A stretch of 64,000 nucleotides of DNA, from the NCBI GenBank assembly GCA_034401795.1, contig CM067370.1:65428157-65492156 (forward strand), written 5' to 3'. Position numbers and translations under genes: made by a program. Source of the stretch: Chaetoderma sp. LZ-2023a (taxonomy: Eukaryota; Mollusca; Caudofoveata; Chaetodermatida; Chaetodermatidae). The notes under the pieces are model-generated. The model did not search any database and had not been told where the DNA came from. It saw only the letters and a list, made by a program, of their open reading frames with translations. Positions 1-47,160 of the stretch are shown here, piece after piece; position 1 is the stretch's first letter; the number at the start of each line of letters is the position of its first letter.

Positions 1-2290
<2,290 letters not shown>

Positions 2291-2323
2291 TTTACGATTG
2301 TGTGCCATCGACTGCACGTTCTA

Positions 2324-2369
2324 GTTATTATTATTATTACTATTATTATTATTATTTTTATTATTATAG
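2324..2369. repeat. (TTA)n microsatellite
   Basis: About 46 bp, imperfect. Confidence 0.95.
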
Positions 2370-3595
2370 GTGAGTGTGTATCGCGATCCAGACTGTATAC
2401 CAGAGAACCTATAACCGGATGAAAGAATATGATTTCTACTTAACCGCTAATATAAGACAAAAAATGAACCAATATCGAACCATATTATCAATCTCACTGC
2501 GAGCTTTCTAATAATATAGTTATAATATAGTTAAACATTACATAGACAGACACACGCACACACTTATATTTGGGGCCAAAAGGATACTGGTTCTTTAAGA
2601 CAATTTGTCAGTAGAGAGTATGTTTCCAAGAATCACCACCTTGGGTCTCCATCGTTTTCTAAGGCAAATGATTTGAAAATGTAGACTACCTGTCTTTAGT
2701 GACCACTTATTAGTGCTCGCTGCTATGGCCAGTTAATATTTGACTAGATTATGTATGTATCTGATTTATACCTGGAGTTAATATATGACCGCTTACTATT
2801 AGGTGCATGCGTAGATAGCTTTTTATGTGCAAGCCCTATTTACCTTTTCGTGGAATCAAGTTTGACTTGACAGAGATCGCAACATTTTTTTTATTCCGTT
2901 TGGCTCTCATCTTGTTTCAATATTTCCCGACCTTTTTATAACTGGAGAACTTTTGATGTTAAAAAGGGCATCTGTCTGAGTATAGAACCCTTACAACGCC
3001 TGTTGCAATTTATGTGAGGATGAACCTGAGTTTGTCATTAAATGGTATTGCATTTATAGATGCCTGTCTGTTTGTCTGTTTGATTGTCTCTCTGGGCTAT
3101 TTCACTGACCCTATTGATCTGATTTGCCTTAAATTCTAATGCGAGAACATGTCCTCGAGTAAACTAAGATTCCACATTCGTTTGGATCCGATATAATCCT
3201 GAAAAAATTTAAGAACCGAGGGTTTGCAATCTGTGATTGCTCATGTTTAATATATAGTTGTTGCTTAATCAATTGTATATATCGTTTGTAAATAAATAAT
3301 AATACACTTATTTAATATTAACAATTTGTTGCAATTAGGCCTACATCAGTTTGGTTCGTGGAGGGCATTGTATAGTGGTATTATTTCTACTTGTAGACCG
3401 CGGACGTTCAGAGTGGAAGCATCACACATTTTACGGCAATGTCTAACATCAGTATGTCATCAGTGTAATTGTTTTCTGATGATGTTAGTGTTTGCCATGT
3501 CCATTATAATTGTGCAATCCCAGCAGGCCATATGGGAAAATGGCATTGCATTTGTCCGCCCGTGTGTACGTGAGTGTGCGCGCGTGAGCGCGTAC
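2370..3595. other. no feature recognised
   Basis: AT-rich, including short TGTC-type runs at 3060-3090. Nothing that supports a gene. Confidence 0.6.
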
Positions 3596-3599
3596 ATGG

Positions 3600-3940
3600 G
3601 TTGGTATCCGGAGCTGTATGTAAGAAACCACTGACCCGATTTGACTTTAATTTTAACACAACAAAGGATGTTACCGTAAAAGAGAATTTGGGCACGATTT
3701 GGCTGGATAAAACCCCTGGATCCGGTCAGTATCAAAATCTGGTTGTAAGGATATCTCAGAAACTGCTGGTCCCAATTGGTTCGAATTTTAACACATGAAA
3801 GGGTGTGCCGATAGGATTTCTAAATTCTGGTCGAAATCTGAAAATTTTTTAGAGAATCCCGGAAATCCCAAAAATCTGATTTTTTTAATGCGACAAAAAC
3901 ACGATGCCGATGGTCTACAATCTATGATTGCTCGTGTTCA
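3600..3940 (+). repeat. interspersed repeat family Q, copy with GTGC-rich head
   Basis: Contains ATATCTCAGAAACTGCTGGT, then TTCGAATTTTAACACATGAA, matching the reverse complement of 24500-24870 (the two even resemble each other in translation: GSNFNT, ISxKLLV). A CGTGTGTACGTGAGTGTGCG stretch precedes it. It may derive from a short-coding or satellite-like transposon. Confidence 0.75.
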
Positions 3941-6019
3941 TTTTAGATTAATAATATTAAAATCTTGCGATTGTAATGCTAATAATATATATTCTTGTGA
4001 TTTGTTATGATAATACTATCAGTTCTTGTGATAAATTATGATAATAAACATTTTACTCTCTTCTCAATTTACTGTCTATTTTTGTTTCTACTTCACTTTC
4101 TGCTCTACCTTACCAACCAGTATAGAGATAGGTTGTTTGTTATCATTTAATTTAATTAGCTATAATTTATAAAACGGTTCCAGATGAGAAAACTATTGGT
4201 ATGCATAGATGGGTATGACCGGCCGCTTAAATGCTATTCGCAATCTCAGCATTATGATGCCGCAAGCATTGAGGTCATATTTTTAAGGATATAAGAACAG
4301 AAATTGTACCATTCTGAATGAAAGCACTCAGTAATTCGAGTGCTATGTTATAATGTACTGGTAGTTTTACCACGATTGTCAAATACTCACTGCACTGTGC
4401 ATTGGCGAAATGTTGCTTCGTCTCTAATCTCTGTTCTGTTCGCATTTGTATGGACCCCGTCAACACATGTCACATCAGTGGTCTTCCTAGTCTTCTGACA
4501 GATAGGATGCGGGTATGGTGTGTATTTAGATTGGCCATGTATGCGAGACTGTGAAGTTCCTTAGAGGACTTCTTAAGCTATCAGCTGGTGAACCTGGTCC
4601 GATAGCTGTTCCCTTTGCAGCAATTTCTACCTGTCCCGGAATTTACTGGTCCGTCGGTACAAGTAACCTGGACAGTTGGAGGCCCGCTAAAACGCTAGGA
4701 AACAGTTACACCACGTCAGCTCTTTGGGGTGACATTGTGTATGTCAAGTTGTGGGCTGGTAGACTATCATACCTGTCACTGCCAACTTGAGTGTAAAACC
4801 GTCGAGTGTCAGATTGGTTCAGGGTGTCTTCGATTCTGATCTAGCTATATAGTAGGCCTACAGTATTGTGTCATCAAAGGACCGATAGCCATAGCTGAAT
4901 AGCTACCTAGGGGATACTTATAAAGCCGAGTTTTAATACCGAGATCTTTTATCGCTGGGTACATGAAGGCTCTCTTTAGTCAACAGCGCTTGGCAGTTAT
5001 GTATTCGAATATAGGCAGAGCTTTAGCTTAATTCACTTTATTATATGTAGTCTTTGAACCATTTAATTAAGGTCCTACTACAGTATCAGAAACCATGAAA
5101 GTTGGATCATTTGAAAGATTATGGCAGTGCCAAAGAAGCAAAAAATAGCAACATTATTGTGATAGAATGAAGTGATCACATTTGGTTGTGTCATCAGGAA
5201 CTGATGGGCCAATAGGGATTACCAGTATTTAATCACTGATTGGCTTAATATGAGTTTTTCATTATTTATTACAGATTAATAACCACCTTTGAGTTAGCAT
5301 CTCGAATGCAAGAAGTGAACACATCTACAAAAGCGCATCACCACAGTGGGTAATCTCAGGAGATACATAGTCCCCAGGGTCTGCTACACGAAGCAGTGCT
5401 TCATATACTATTTGTTACGATATCTCAATGGCAGAAATTGTGCATTCAGACACCGGCAGAAAATCTAGAACATATGTGTTCTTGGTGTGGTTCCAGATAG
5501 AACCGAGGCTCGTGTAAGCAGTGTCTCAGATGCGGCACACTCGCCAGTAGCTCCAGCTTGAAACGGTATCAGTATTACAAGCAAATAAGAACAGAGGTTT
5601 TTTAATTCTGAATTGATGCTCTCACGAATTGAATATCTGTGTTATAATTTACCAATACCGGACACCCCCACCCCACTCCCACTCGTCACCCAAGTACAGT
5701 GGAATCCAAGCCATTATACCCAGTGCACATATACAATATCAACCGCTTGGAGAGCAAGTTAAGTAGCTATGTGCTGGCACCTTAAGATTGTGGTGACACC
5801 CCATTGCTCCTGTATGGATGTAGAATACAAATCAGGCTACCTAATATCCATGGTTGCGACAATATAAAGTGTGATGGTTTATTTTCTCGACCAAAATGGG
5901 CTGTCTTCCCCAGATAGGCAGTTATAATACTAATGGGAATGATATAATAAGAAAAGTAAAGCAACAGTAGGAGGGGACATGTATACTCAACGTCTTATAT
6001 TATATTTAACCAGACTGAC
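3941..6019. other. no feature recognised
   Basis: Mostly unique, with a small TTGTGAT(A/T)(A/T)(A/G)TTATGATAATA direct repeat near 3990-4050. No exon-like segment found. Confidence 0.6.
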
Positions 6020-6246
6020 TGATTCTAACCAATACATATCAAATCAGTTGTAAACTCCTAAGACAGGATTCTAACTAATGCATATCAAATCAGTTGTAAA
6101 CTCCTAAGACTGGATTCTAACTAATACATATCAAATCAGTTGTACACTCCTAAGACTGGATTCTAACATATCAAATCAGTTGTAAACTCCTAAGACTGGA
6201 TTCTAACCAATACATATCAAATCAGTTGTAAACTCCTAAGACTGGA
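6020..6246 (+). repeat. 46-bp tandem repeat, five copies
   Basis: Unit of about 46 bp reading GGATTCTAACTAATACATAT then CAAATCAGTTGTAAACTCCT and AAGACT. Four copies are nearly identical; the fourth lacks about 8 bases after CTAAC. No coding capacity. Confidence 0.95.
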
Positions 6247-8399
6247 CACGCCTGGTATCGGCTAATAATTAGAGGCACCAACTTCTGATTATTAGATGAT
6301 CCAACGATATGTATCATATAAAGTATCTGGTTACTGACTAGAGTTCAGGAACCGATACTAAATGCTCACCAGTTCATAGCGTCAGTTCATAACATATCTG
6401 GTCCTTAGATTGATTTAGGACACTAGCTTCTATAACGTCATCTAATCATATTGCTATCTATGCTACACTTATCTATTATGATCAGTCTAGTCACCCCGGT
6501 CTTAGCTGAAACAATCAAACACCATACTGGTGCCTGGTTCTGAGACTTTACCTTTTATTCTGTACCGGCCTTACTCATTTAAGAGAGCCACTCGCAGCAG
6601 ACTTTCCAATGGGCCAAGTTAGTTACAAAATCTTTTGACAATTGGTGACCAGAATTAAGCTCCTGTCAACTGATGGTACTGGAAGATAATCCGCTTATGG
6701 AATCTTTATAGATATCCACTTGCTCAATGGTTGCGCAATGCCAAAATTGTGTAAATGATCTCAATCTCATCAAGTTTTGGCATCTCTGTGTTTGTCAAAC
6801 TTCAAGGATATAGCATACAGGTCTAACCATGGCGTTATTGGCTGGAATGTGTAAGGTGATTTACTGGTACTCTTAGTCGACTTTGCGGTGATTATACATT
6901 ATGTCTCTCACACATGCAAATTTATTTCAAATACCCAGATGATACTTCCAGGTTTCAGACCGTTAAAATATAACGGTCAGATAACGGTTCAAGACCGCTC
7001 ACATGAATATTAGTTACAGGTTAAAACACAAATAATGTAGTGTAATGGTTGGAATCTCAAAACATCCACTAAAAACTGTAAACGTAGTGGTTTGAACACT
7101 GTTTGAGTGAATCAGGACTGGTTGTAGACTGAAGACACTCAATGCTTAGACACCAGTTTACTGTCTAAGAGCAATAAAACAGCCACCAAATCATAAACAT
7201 AGTTGTTGTGACAATGGTCTGGTAATGTTAACTACAATCACTCGACCCTAAGTATTGTCATTTCAACTATGGTTGACAATAGAGGTTCATAATTTGAGGA
7301 ATACGTTACAACACCATAAACGTAATTGTTCGGGCAACAATTGTTCATGAGATTTCCCACACTCCGGAGCCGGTGGAGACATCGTCCACAGTTTGAATTC
7401 CATCATCCCATAGATAACCAGAGGTGGTCGATGAACTATACAGGCTATACGATGATACTTTGACAAAGCTGAAGATTTAATTTTCAGCTGAGCAGTCTTA
7501 TATTAATGGATGCGCTTCTATAATTGATAATGTATCGGCTAGTTCTACTTAAATTAATAAACTTTGCATGAAATAAAAATGGTCTCTCTGAGCCACTGAC
7601 TTCATCCAGACAGCTAGCAATCTAAATAATTAACTATAATTAATATAGCTTAACAATAACCTAAGCAACATTCACTCAAAAAGGCCAAAAGTGGACAACA
7701 CAGTCGAAATATACATCCACATTAGACTATTTTGGGGGTAGGACAATTATGAAAGGGATCCTCCCATTCCTATACCATTTGAATTTAATGTGTGCAAACT
7801 GTTGTACTCTGCTTTCAGCCCGATATTCTAAACACACACAAATCAAGATGGCTATACTTTTCAGGTAATTTCTTCAATACCAATCCGACGGGGAGTGGTT
7901 CTGCTAATCATAAAACCTTTTTATTTTTCACGCAGTTTTGTCAAAAATAGCTTTTTAAAGGGATTTACTTCTTTGGAATGTTCTCAACTGTGTATTTTTT
8001 TTATATATAAGATATATGGTTAAAATTTGGAAATGGGCAAAAACCCTATAAGCGGACTTTGGCTATAATGTTTAGAGGTTTATTCAACGTTTTTACTCCT
8101 GTGCATCCAGTATGCTCATCCACTTGCCGTGAAAATCACTCCAGCATTCAAATATGTGTGATGACATTAATAAGAGAGCAGATATTGGCAGGTGCGTGTG
8201 TATACCATGAATTTACTACATTATTTGTTTCAGATACTGTTCGGACAAATGATCTGAATATGGGCAGGTAATAATGTGCATGTTTGGTCTTAGCAAGAAC
8301 ACACATGTCCATTATTTCCTGTCCGCACCCTATCTGTTTCCACACTGTATTGAATTGAACTTGGCTGGAGGCATCCTACGGCCATATGGATCAAGACTG
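6247..8399. other. no feature recognised
   Basis: AT-rich. Weak recurrence of ATAAACGTAATTGTT-type phrases at about 7070, 7190 and 7315. No coding signal. Confidence 0.55.
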
Positions 8400-10115
8400 T
8401 TTAAAGGTAGCTGATTGGTTAATTTGGCCAGTGAGCATCTTGATTTTTGGGCTATTTTTAGAAGCACATCTAAACATCAGAAAGGCAATAAACTAAGTTT
8501 GTTCAAGAGAGCCCCCTTGGTCCATTTGTCTAGTGGTTATATTGATTTGACCTGTTTTTCATAAAAAAAACAACTCCTCCAGAATCATTGAATGGATTGG
8601 GCACAAGCATAATTAGGGAATAAAGGATATTTAAGTTTGTTCAAGAGAATATGAAATGTACAAAATGAATCCACTTTTAGCCAGCAAAGCTCTGCCCATC
8701 CCTAGCTAAGTTCCGCCTATGGTCAAGTTCGACTCCTACCCATAGTTAGCTATAGCTAACTAGAATACCAGTTGAACGTCAAACAGTTAACTAGCTAGTC
8801 AACTATAGTCCCCCGAGCACCCAAACTCTGTTCAGATGGTTAGTGCAAAATTTGCGCAAATTTCAAAATGGTGGGCACCGATCGCTTGCCATAAATAAAT
8901 GCATATAAGTGTAAATATTTCATTAAATAACTTAGGTTTGATGAAATTTTGCTTTCCCATTGTTCCCAAGCCCATATTCCTTCCCACTTTATGTCATATG
9001 GACGCTTTTTGACGTCTTAGGGGGAGAAAAATAACCCATTTTCGTAGGTCAGCAAAACAGACGACAGAAAGAGTTAATGGAGACTGGTACCTGGCTCCAA
9101 ATTTTCGGCAATAGTAATTCAATGGGGAACCAGCTCCCAACGAACTACAGTTACCTATTCAGCGTTCGGCTTGACATAGCAACTGCGCATGTTCAGTAAG
9201 CCATGAAACTGACTAGAGTTAGTGAGTCGAACTTGACCTATGCTTTACACATGTTGGAATGAATTTATATAAAATGCCTACTTTGAATCCTGAATTGCCA
9301 GAATCTCAATTTCATGGTAACTATACAGATAAACAAGACTGTATATTAAATAGTAAAGGCATACAATTCGTACAACTTACGGACAATTCCAGGTCTATGA
9401 CAGAGTATTTCTGTCAATTATGACTGTGACGTCAGTCTCCATGTGGCGTAATTGATTATCATGTCATGTACTTGCCTGATCGATCAGATTCCTTCTTTGA
9501 GCTTTTGTTCGTTGAAAATGGTGATATGATGTGCTGCGTGGGTGTTAAATATAAATTTGACACTTTCAAATCAGATTGATCAACTATGTTGTTCAACTGA
9601 AACTGATTGGTAGATTTGTTAGGTGACCATAAGTGATTTTGCACTATTTTTAGCTCACCTGGAAGAATTGTCAACTTGTTTGGTGCCCATCTTGTATGAC
9701 ATAATTTTCAGACAAATGACTTATCATTTGGATCCATTGAATTGACAAATATAATTAGGAGCAAAGGGGCTTTGTAATTTGTTCAAACACGAATTGGTTG
9801 ATTTGCTCTGCAACCAGCATGGAGTATGCACTCTTTTTGGATAACACATTTAAATATCTCTGAAACAGATTAGCTGATTGATTTGAAACTCAAAAGAATT
9901 TCATCAAGGGCAAGAGCTGGACAAAGTTTGTTCAAGAAATTATAATTGGTCAAATTGCCTGGCGGTCATATTAGATGACCTAGTTTTCACGAAAACGGTT
10001 TCTCTGGAACCACTGAAGGAATCGGAACAGATGAAAAAATCGGATCAAAACTTAGCAAATGTAATTAGGAACTAAAGGCATTTTTAAGTTTGCTCAAGGG
10101 AAGTTGATATGTGAA
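8400..10115 (+). repeat. degenerate repeat units with AGTTTGTTCAAGAGA
   Basis: Units at about 8460-8650, 9600-9790 and 9920-10110 share AAGTTTGTTCAAGA, GGTCATATTAGATGACCT-like text, TTTTCA(T/C)(A/G)AAAA and CATAATTAGGGAATAAAGG / TGTAATTAGGAACTAAAGG. The stretch between is unrecognised AT-rich sequence. Confidence 0.6.
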
Positions 10116-10891
10116 AGGGCAGGAAGGGTATGTATTTCATTGGGGTGAGAACAGGAAATAAATTGACGGCCAGGTAAATCCTAGAGTGGGTGGGGTGTGG
10201 AATGGTGAAACTTGGAGAGTTAGATGCTCTGTGAAGCCATTTCCTGCATTCTGAGTGCTAAACAACTTCCTTATATTGCCTACATCTGTTTGTGGAAATT
10301 TCTATGCAGACGCATGTACATTTGTACAGATAGGGTTAGATAGGGGCAAAGGATATTTGTGGGGAGAGTTCTGTTCTTATCGTATTTCAGATATCTTCGT
10401 ATAAGTATATGTCACGATGATGGCTTTTTTGGCCTATACTTTTGGTATTATGGCCCTATGAAACAGCACTCATGCAGAGTTTGAAAGAGATGTGTGAAAA
10501 ACAAATGAAAATTATCCTATGGAGCAATCGCAGGGGTTAATATAGTCGCAACATTATAAAATAAGACGACATATGATAAATGACAAGTTTAGATCTTTAA
10601 TTTATCATTAAACCTTATACAGCTAATCCAATAAATGCAGAGCATTACAAAGTGAATAATGTAAGAGATTATACGTTATTACTAAATAATCGTTTCCAAC
10701 TTTACATGACAAAGCAAGAAATATTATGTTGATTATTTTGACACTTGGTCACATACAATAATCTCATACAAGCAATGAAACGTATATTTTGCATAAGTTC
10801 TACTGATGTAACTGTAACGTTGTTAAAGAGACAGTCGTTTTAGCAAAATGTTTTGAAGGTCCAGTTCTGCTTCCTGTACCTAGCTAGAGCG

Positions 10892-10963
<72 letters not shown>

Positions 10964-11551
10964 TGAGACAAAACATGATGTACTCAATCACGAACCATCA
11001 TATAGTGTCTCCAGCGCGTTTTCGTGTACATAGAATTCATAACACATAAAGTCACAAATAAAATCATAATTATCATCTTCGTCATACTAATCTGAAGCTT
11101 CCCTAATCTTCAGCAACAATGATACAACAAATATATACGCCTATGAAAATAATCGATGGGTAAATTAGCAAGGAATCACAGAAATTTATAACATGTGATT
11201 GAACAGAAGGATCCTAGGTAAAAAGGCAATAATGGCACCACTGATGCCATGGTCCAAATACAATAAAAGCACTGCTTTCGATGGATAACCAGACAAATAT
11301 GTCTTCACATTTAAATAAATAAAGTACATACCTTGGAAATGATCTTTCATTTTGTTCTCAAAAGTTCCAAAGACACGTTGCAGACAAAGTTATCTAGTTA
11401 AACAGCTGGTATATGCGGTACATTGATAAATTAGCATAACTGATGAAAAAGGCCATAATACCATATTGTGCACCTCTAGAAATGACCATATAATGAAAAC
11501 GCCATGTAATCAGCATTTGGTGGGCAAAGCATTATCACAATATTGTCAATG
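10116..11551. other. 3' flank of SPATA22
   Basis: Non-coding, AT-rich, with one TA microsatellite. It probably contains the SPATA22 3' UTR just below 11552 but no clear poly(A) signal was recognised. Confidence 0.5.
10894..10961. repeat. (TA)n microsatellite
   Basis: About 68 bp of alternating TA downstream of SPATA22. Confidence 0.99.
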
Positions 11552-41585
<30,034 letters not shown>

Positions 41586-43532
41586 CTGAAAAGAAAGAAC
41601 ATTATTTACTAAATTTATTTTCAGCTCTATCTGTACAAAATTCTATATTCGGCAGAATAATGTAATTAATAATTCCAAACAAAGGTTGATCACTTATTAT
41701 TTAGATTTATTTTATAAAAATAATGCGATATAATTAGAGTGGTCGCAATAATGTTTTCATAAATGTATATACTATAATTGATTGTTTTGCGTGTGTAGAA
41801 TGCAAACATTGATAGTACAAGTTGCAGTAATATGAAGAAAAAAATGTATCAATCACTATTTAGCTTTCCGCACTTATGTGATACAATCATTTACTATGTA
41901 ATACGCATTGCAATTACGCCTGTATGTGTAGAAACCTTTGTCATGAAACAAATATCATTTGGAACCTTTATCTTAAAGCAAATAACCTTTTTAACCTTTG
42001 TTCTGAAACAAATAGTAGACAACATCTACTACTTCACCTCATCGGTACATGTACCCGTGTTCATAGATAGCACACATAATTTACTGAAAGATTTTCATAT
42101 ACAATGTTAAGAAGGCAACATCAAAGTCCACAACAAATTTTAAGCACGTGCGATTGTAACATACAACTGGGAGAAAATGTTAGCGATGCAGATCTCTCCC
42201 ATTACATGGCATGCAATTATATCGAGAATAATTAGTCTGGATCAAAATTTGGATCACAAGTATTCAAAGAATGGATGGTCACACATCATCTATAATCCCT
42301 ATGTAAACCAAATTTTCAATAAATGTTAGGTGTTGCAGAGGAAATAACATATTTGAAATGATTGATCCGAATAACCACTCCCAAGATAGTACGTCTCACG
42401 TGGTATTCATGTAACAAGTACATCCATACCATATTTCTAGATCTAAACCCCAGAAATCTGGGATTTTTAATGAATTTTAGGCTTCTTATGAGAGATAAAT
42501 TTGGTGGAATAAGACAAGTTTTGTGGAAATTAAATCCCAAAGTTTTATCACATGACAATCTCAGATTAAATTTGAAGCTAATCCATGCATGCTGTCTAGA
42601 GTCATGACCAGGCCACCCAATTTTAATCAAGTTTAATTCTATAATTGGCGTCTTCGCAGTAATGCCAAGTGGTACGAGTCGGCCTGTCATAATCCTGCCC
42701 TGAGAAGTAGTATAGCTGCATCCATACACAACACTTGACCTACTTAATTAGACTTGTACAGGTACACATATAATCAAACTCAGCTCTAATGTCGTTTTCC
42801 AGTGGAGATAACCGGCAAATGTAAATAAATCTCACTGAAATGCAGTCTCAAGTATGTTCTTGTCACAAAATATCCATACTTTCAAGTGGCACCATGTCAA
42901 AACCATGAAGCACGATACACTGTGGCGAGTATGGATACATTTAATCGATCACAAATCGCCATATTGTGAAAATAAGTTTCTGTCCACAAAAACACTGTTC
43001 TGAATGCAAATTTTGATGATAACAGTTTGGTCTGATATCCTTAGGTATACGGAGCACGTTGTCTGAAATTGACATAGCCGATGCACGCACCCATTTATAG
43101 AATACCTAGTGTAGCTATTGCAATCCAATAAACACAAATTATCAACCACCGAATTTAAACATTCATTATTCACAGACCACACGCCACTCGTGTATCTATT
43201 TGTACGCAAGATCAGAAATGGGAAGGGTAGTAAGGATGTATTAATTGTGGGTCCTGGGTAAGATTGAAGAATATCTGTACAGATATGATGTCAAGACTGT
43301 ATTGGCCACGTGAAGTAGCCATGTTTGATATGAGAGACGATGTCGTACCGGAGCTAAAAGATTGAGCAGTTTTACAAAGAACATGGAATCGCCCATCGAA
43401 GTCTGTACCATCCACAAAATGCAGAATGCATCAACATGTTGAAGGGGTTGGTCTAGAAAGGTCTCAACAATGTATATAAACCATGAGAGAATGAGTTGGG
43501 TGCTGCATCAACAGTAAATCGCCATGGCTGGT
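41586..43532. other. upstream of SPATA22 exon a
   Basis: Should contain the first SPATA22 intron and perhaps the start exon. No ATG exon with donor phase 1 could be supported. A small tandem phrase (AAACAAATATCATTTGGAAC, then AAGCAAATAACCTTTTTAAC) occurs at about 41945-42010. Confidence 0.5.
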
Positions 43533-43882
<350 letters not shown>

Positions 43883-45954
43883 AGTAAAGTTAACCCGAGA
43901 CTCTGAATTGAAATATTCAAATATAATATGCCCTTGGATCAGTCCAGATATCAGAGGTTCGGAAAACTATTAGTTTGAATGTATTGAAATTGTGCATTGT
44001 AGAAATATGTGCTGGTGCAAGCTGAGGGCAAATGATATGCTTACCAGAGCCGATCTCTGTACCAGAATTAAAAAATGCCCATTATTGACGTAATTATTAT
44101 GTAATTGTTATGTCAGTGATCGACGAGCTTATAGAGGAAGCTCATACAGTCTTGATCCAATAAAATACAAATTTGAACAACCTTCAGTACCCATAAGAAC
44201 CTGTATCACATGTATAAATTTTGTTTCTGATTTGGCCAATGGTTTTCGAGATACCCAATTGTATCTGCCAAAAATGGTCCCATAGGAAAGGGTGTGGGAA
44301 TCTGTAACATAGATTTTTGATCTGTGACTATACCTACAGATTTTATCGGAGTAATATACTTGCTTATGGCTTAGGATGTTACCCTTTGGGTGCAGAAAGT
44401 GCCTGATGAATTTCCGGTCAAAGAACAGAGGTCGAGGTTATCCTCTTAGGGTAAGGTCACGTCTTAAGCTCACTCTCGGTTAATAGAATAAAGGCACACC
44501 ATTCAGGAAGACAGTTTTAACTGTGACCGTCACATGTAGCTTTTTAGCTGGTCATCAACAAACTTGTTATAATGTAACACTGTTGAAATTGGGGTCAGCG
44601 GTTAAAGGTCAAATGGCACACCTTTATGTTAAGATCCCTTAGGTTACCACTATATGGTGTCACAGATACCAGTTCTCAAATGTGCAAAATTTGTCAAAAG
44701 AATCGGGCTCTGTATTGATGTCAACAGTTACCCATAGGCTATCCCTCTCAAGTTTTATCGAGACCCATTCGTCGATAATAGAGTAATGATTTTAAAGTGT
44801 AAGGGTGGGGAATGGTGGGTGCCCTTATAAAACCCACAGAGTGATGAATCTAAAATCGGGCGTCATGTGTCAATTTTTCCCCTAGAATATTCCACTAAAA
44901 GATTATCAAGTTACATTCATCATTAACGATGGAGTAGTGATTGACAAATTTAAGGATTGGGATTGGGAAGAGTACGAAAATCCATCCCTGCCGTGAATCG
45001 AAAATCGAGTTCCATAATATGTTGGTACTTATCTCTCGAATAGGTTTGTGAAGTTTCAGTGAGACCGGATGAAAATTGAATGAGGGTAGGAAATGAGACA
45101 AAATGTCCACAGCAACAAGAGTAAAAAGAGAACAAATTAAGCTTTAGAGACATGTTCCAGATCTAACACATGAGTCTGACTCTAAGACGCCTAGAACCAA
45201 TGCCGATGGTAAAATAGGCTATGCTATGGACTCTGGTGGTCTCATCATTATCTATTTGGCCGAATATGAATTCGAGTAATTCGCTATTGAATACTGATTT
45301 CATATCCATTTTTAATCCTAGCACGGATAGCACTAATACAAAGCACGCATATTTACAGTTACGTCACTGTGTTCTAGCTTTTATAGCATTATCTTTTTCT
45401 GATATGACTGCTAAACTGTTGTTTTAAACATATTAGCAGCCTCCATGTAACACAATTGTTTATTAATAACTCTATTGGCATTATCGACTGTATATAATAT
45501 ATCTATCGACTACCATTATCTGTTTCCTACGTCCTGAGTCACAACAGTCTAGGTAATAACGAAGTAGTGAAGTATATTCTAATTTGCTACGTGTTGTCTG
45601 ACAGTGAATACCAGGATGTGCGAATAGCTGGATATGGGTGACTGTAAGGATGTGTACTGTACGGTTATTGATGGAACACAACAAGGTAACTGGCAATCTT
45701 TTTGTAGGAAAATATCAGATCAAAATATCAGATTACATTATCATGATTTTGGGCGTGTCCCTTTCGTATGATTTCGATTCCTAAATAGAGGTAGCGGTGG
45801 GTAATGCATCTTTTACATGTAGCCATTGTAGGATTACGAAAATTGAAGATGTAATTATTTTGGACCCCATTAAGGTGAGTCAGGTAAGATTTTAATGACA
45901 TTGCATGGTGGTTCTGATCCGCAGTTTACATGGAGTATTTATACATGCGTGCCA
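43883..45954. other. no gene recognised
   Basis: Contains diverged repeat-like text (GGTCAAATGGCACACCTT, AAGTTTTATCGAGACCCATT) of the families described elsewhere. No exon supported. Confidence 0.5.
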
Positions 45955-45955
45955 A

Positions 45956-46026
<71 letters not shown>

Positions 46027-46027
46027 A

Positions 46028-46097
<70 letters not shown>

Positions 46098-46115
46098 CGT
46101 CGTCGTCGTCGTCGT
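45955..46115. repeat. (AGT)n-(CGT)n microsatellite
   Basis: About 140 bp of AGT with one ATAGT interruption, then CGT units. Poly-Ser/Val/Tyr/Thr frames are artefacts. Confidence 0.99.
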
Positions 46116-46779
46116 TATCATTGTTGTATGCATGCAAGTTGAAGTGATCCAGGCATTTACACTGGCTATGCGCATGTCTGTCAATCAGAATTGTGCAACA
46201 TTGATGGAGGTTTCATGCTTTTTTATGTCGTACAGATGTGTTGTTTTTAATTCTCTTATATCCAATAATGTTCCTTGTTCAGCCCAGTTGTGTGCAGTGT
46301 TTTGTGTTGTATATCTTTTATACTAAGATCCAGAATTTAATGGCGTGTGCTATGCAATTCTAAAATCAGAATGGTGTCTGATTGCATGGATGTGTTGACA
46401 GAGTGTGTTCTTAAGTGGCTGTCCAGTTTCACTTAAATGTACTCTGAGCTGCATTATTTCACTCAATTAGATAGACACTGTTGCCTTATGTTGGTAGCAT
46501 TGTAGCTCATTTGTAATAGGGCTTTATGGCTTTGTCCTGTAACATAACTCGTTAATATATGTCATCTGCGTGCATGTATTGTTTCCAAGCTATGCAATTA
46601 GCGTTTTTGGCATTTGGCTAAGCAGCCTGAATTTAACTCTGATGGCTATATCATAGTCTTCGGTAGTGCAACTGGGTTTCTTATTTTCACTAGACTACAG
46701 TGGACTAAGTAGTCTCGGATTTGTTCTTCCTGAAAGTCACTACTGAGTAGGTAAAGCATATTTCATCAATGCCTACTCT

Positions 46780-47160
46780 GAACATGGTGACGGAAGTACA
46801 TAGATTGATATTTTTTAGGATTCCTAACCCAGGGTAACCTAGTTAAACCTTAAGGTCACGGTATTGATCTTGGCTTTGGATAATAATTCTAAAATATATC
46901 TGTACTTAGATCAGGTGACTGATAGTTTTTCGGATTTCCAATAAATGAAGACATGTTTCGAGGTTTCTCTGGGGTCATGGACATGGTCATATCCTAATGT
47001 CAAGATCAATATAGATTGACATTGGCCTTGGGGTTATGGCATGACTTTGACCGTGGGGAGTCTCGGGAACATAACTCAATTAACTGTCCATCCTAAAGAC
47101 TATCATCCACCTGATCAGTGTATGCAAGCTGCTAATTCTTAAGATACCAAATCGATAGAG
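46780..47160 (+). repeat. degenerate units with 'TTGACCGTGG...ACCTGATCAG'
   Basis: Phrases (GGTCATGGACATGGTCAT, TTGACATTGGCCTTGGGG, CATCCTAAAGACTATCATCC, AGATCAGGTGACTGATAG) are echoed at 48825-49215 (TTGACCATGGATGTCATCGG, GCATCCTAACAAACATTTTT). Diverged dispersed repeat. Confidence 0.5.

Noticed and set aside
6020-6246. CRISPR-like array
   Set aside because: Direct tandem repeat without unique spacers, in a eukaryotic genome; likewise 53930-54270.
42000-42065. Possible SPATA22 start exon (ATG AAC ACG G then GT on the minus strand)
   Set aside because: Phase would fit, but the exon would be only ten bases with a weak donor; not supportable.
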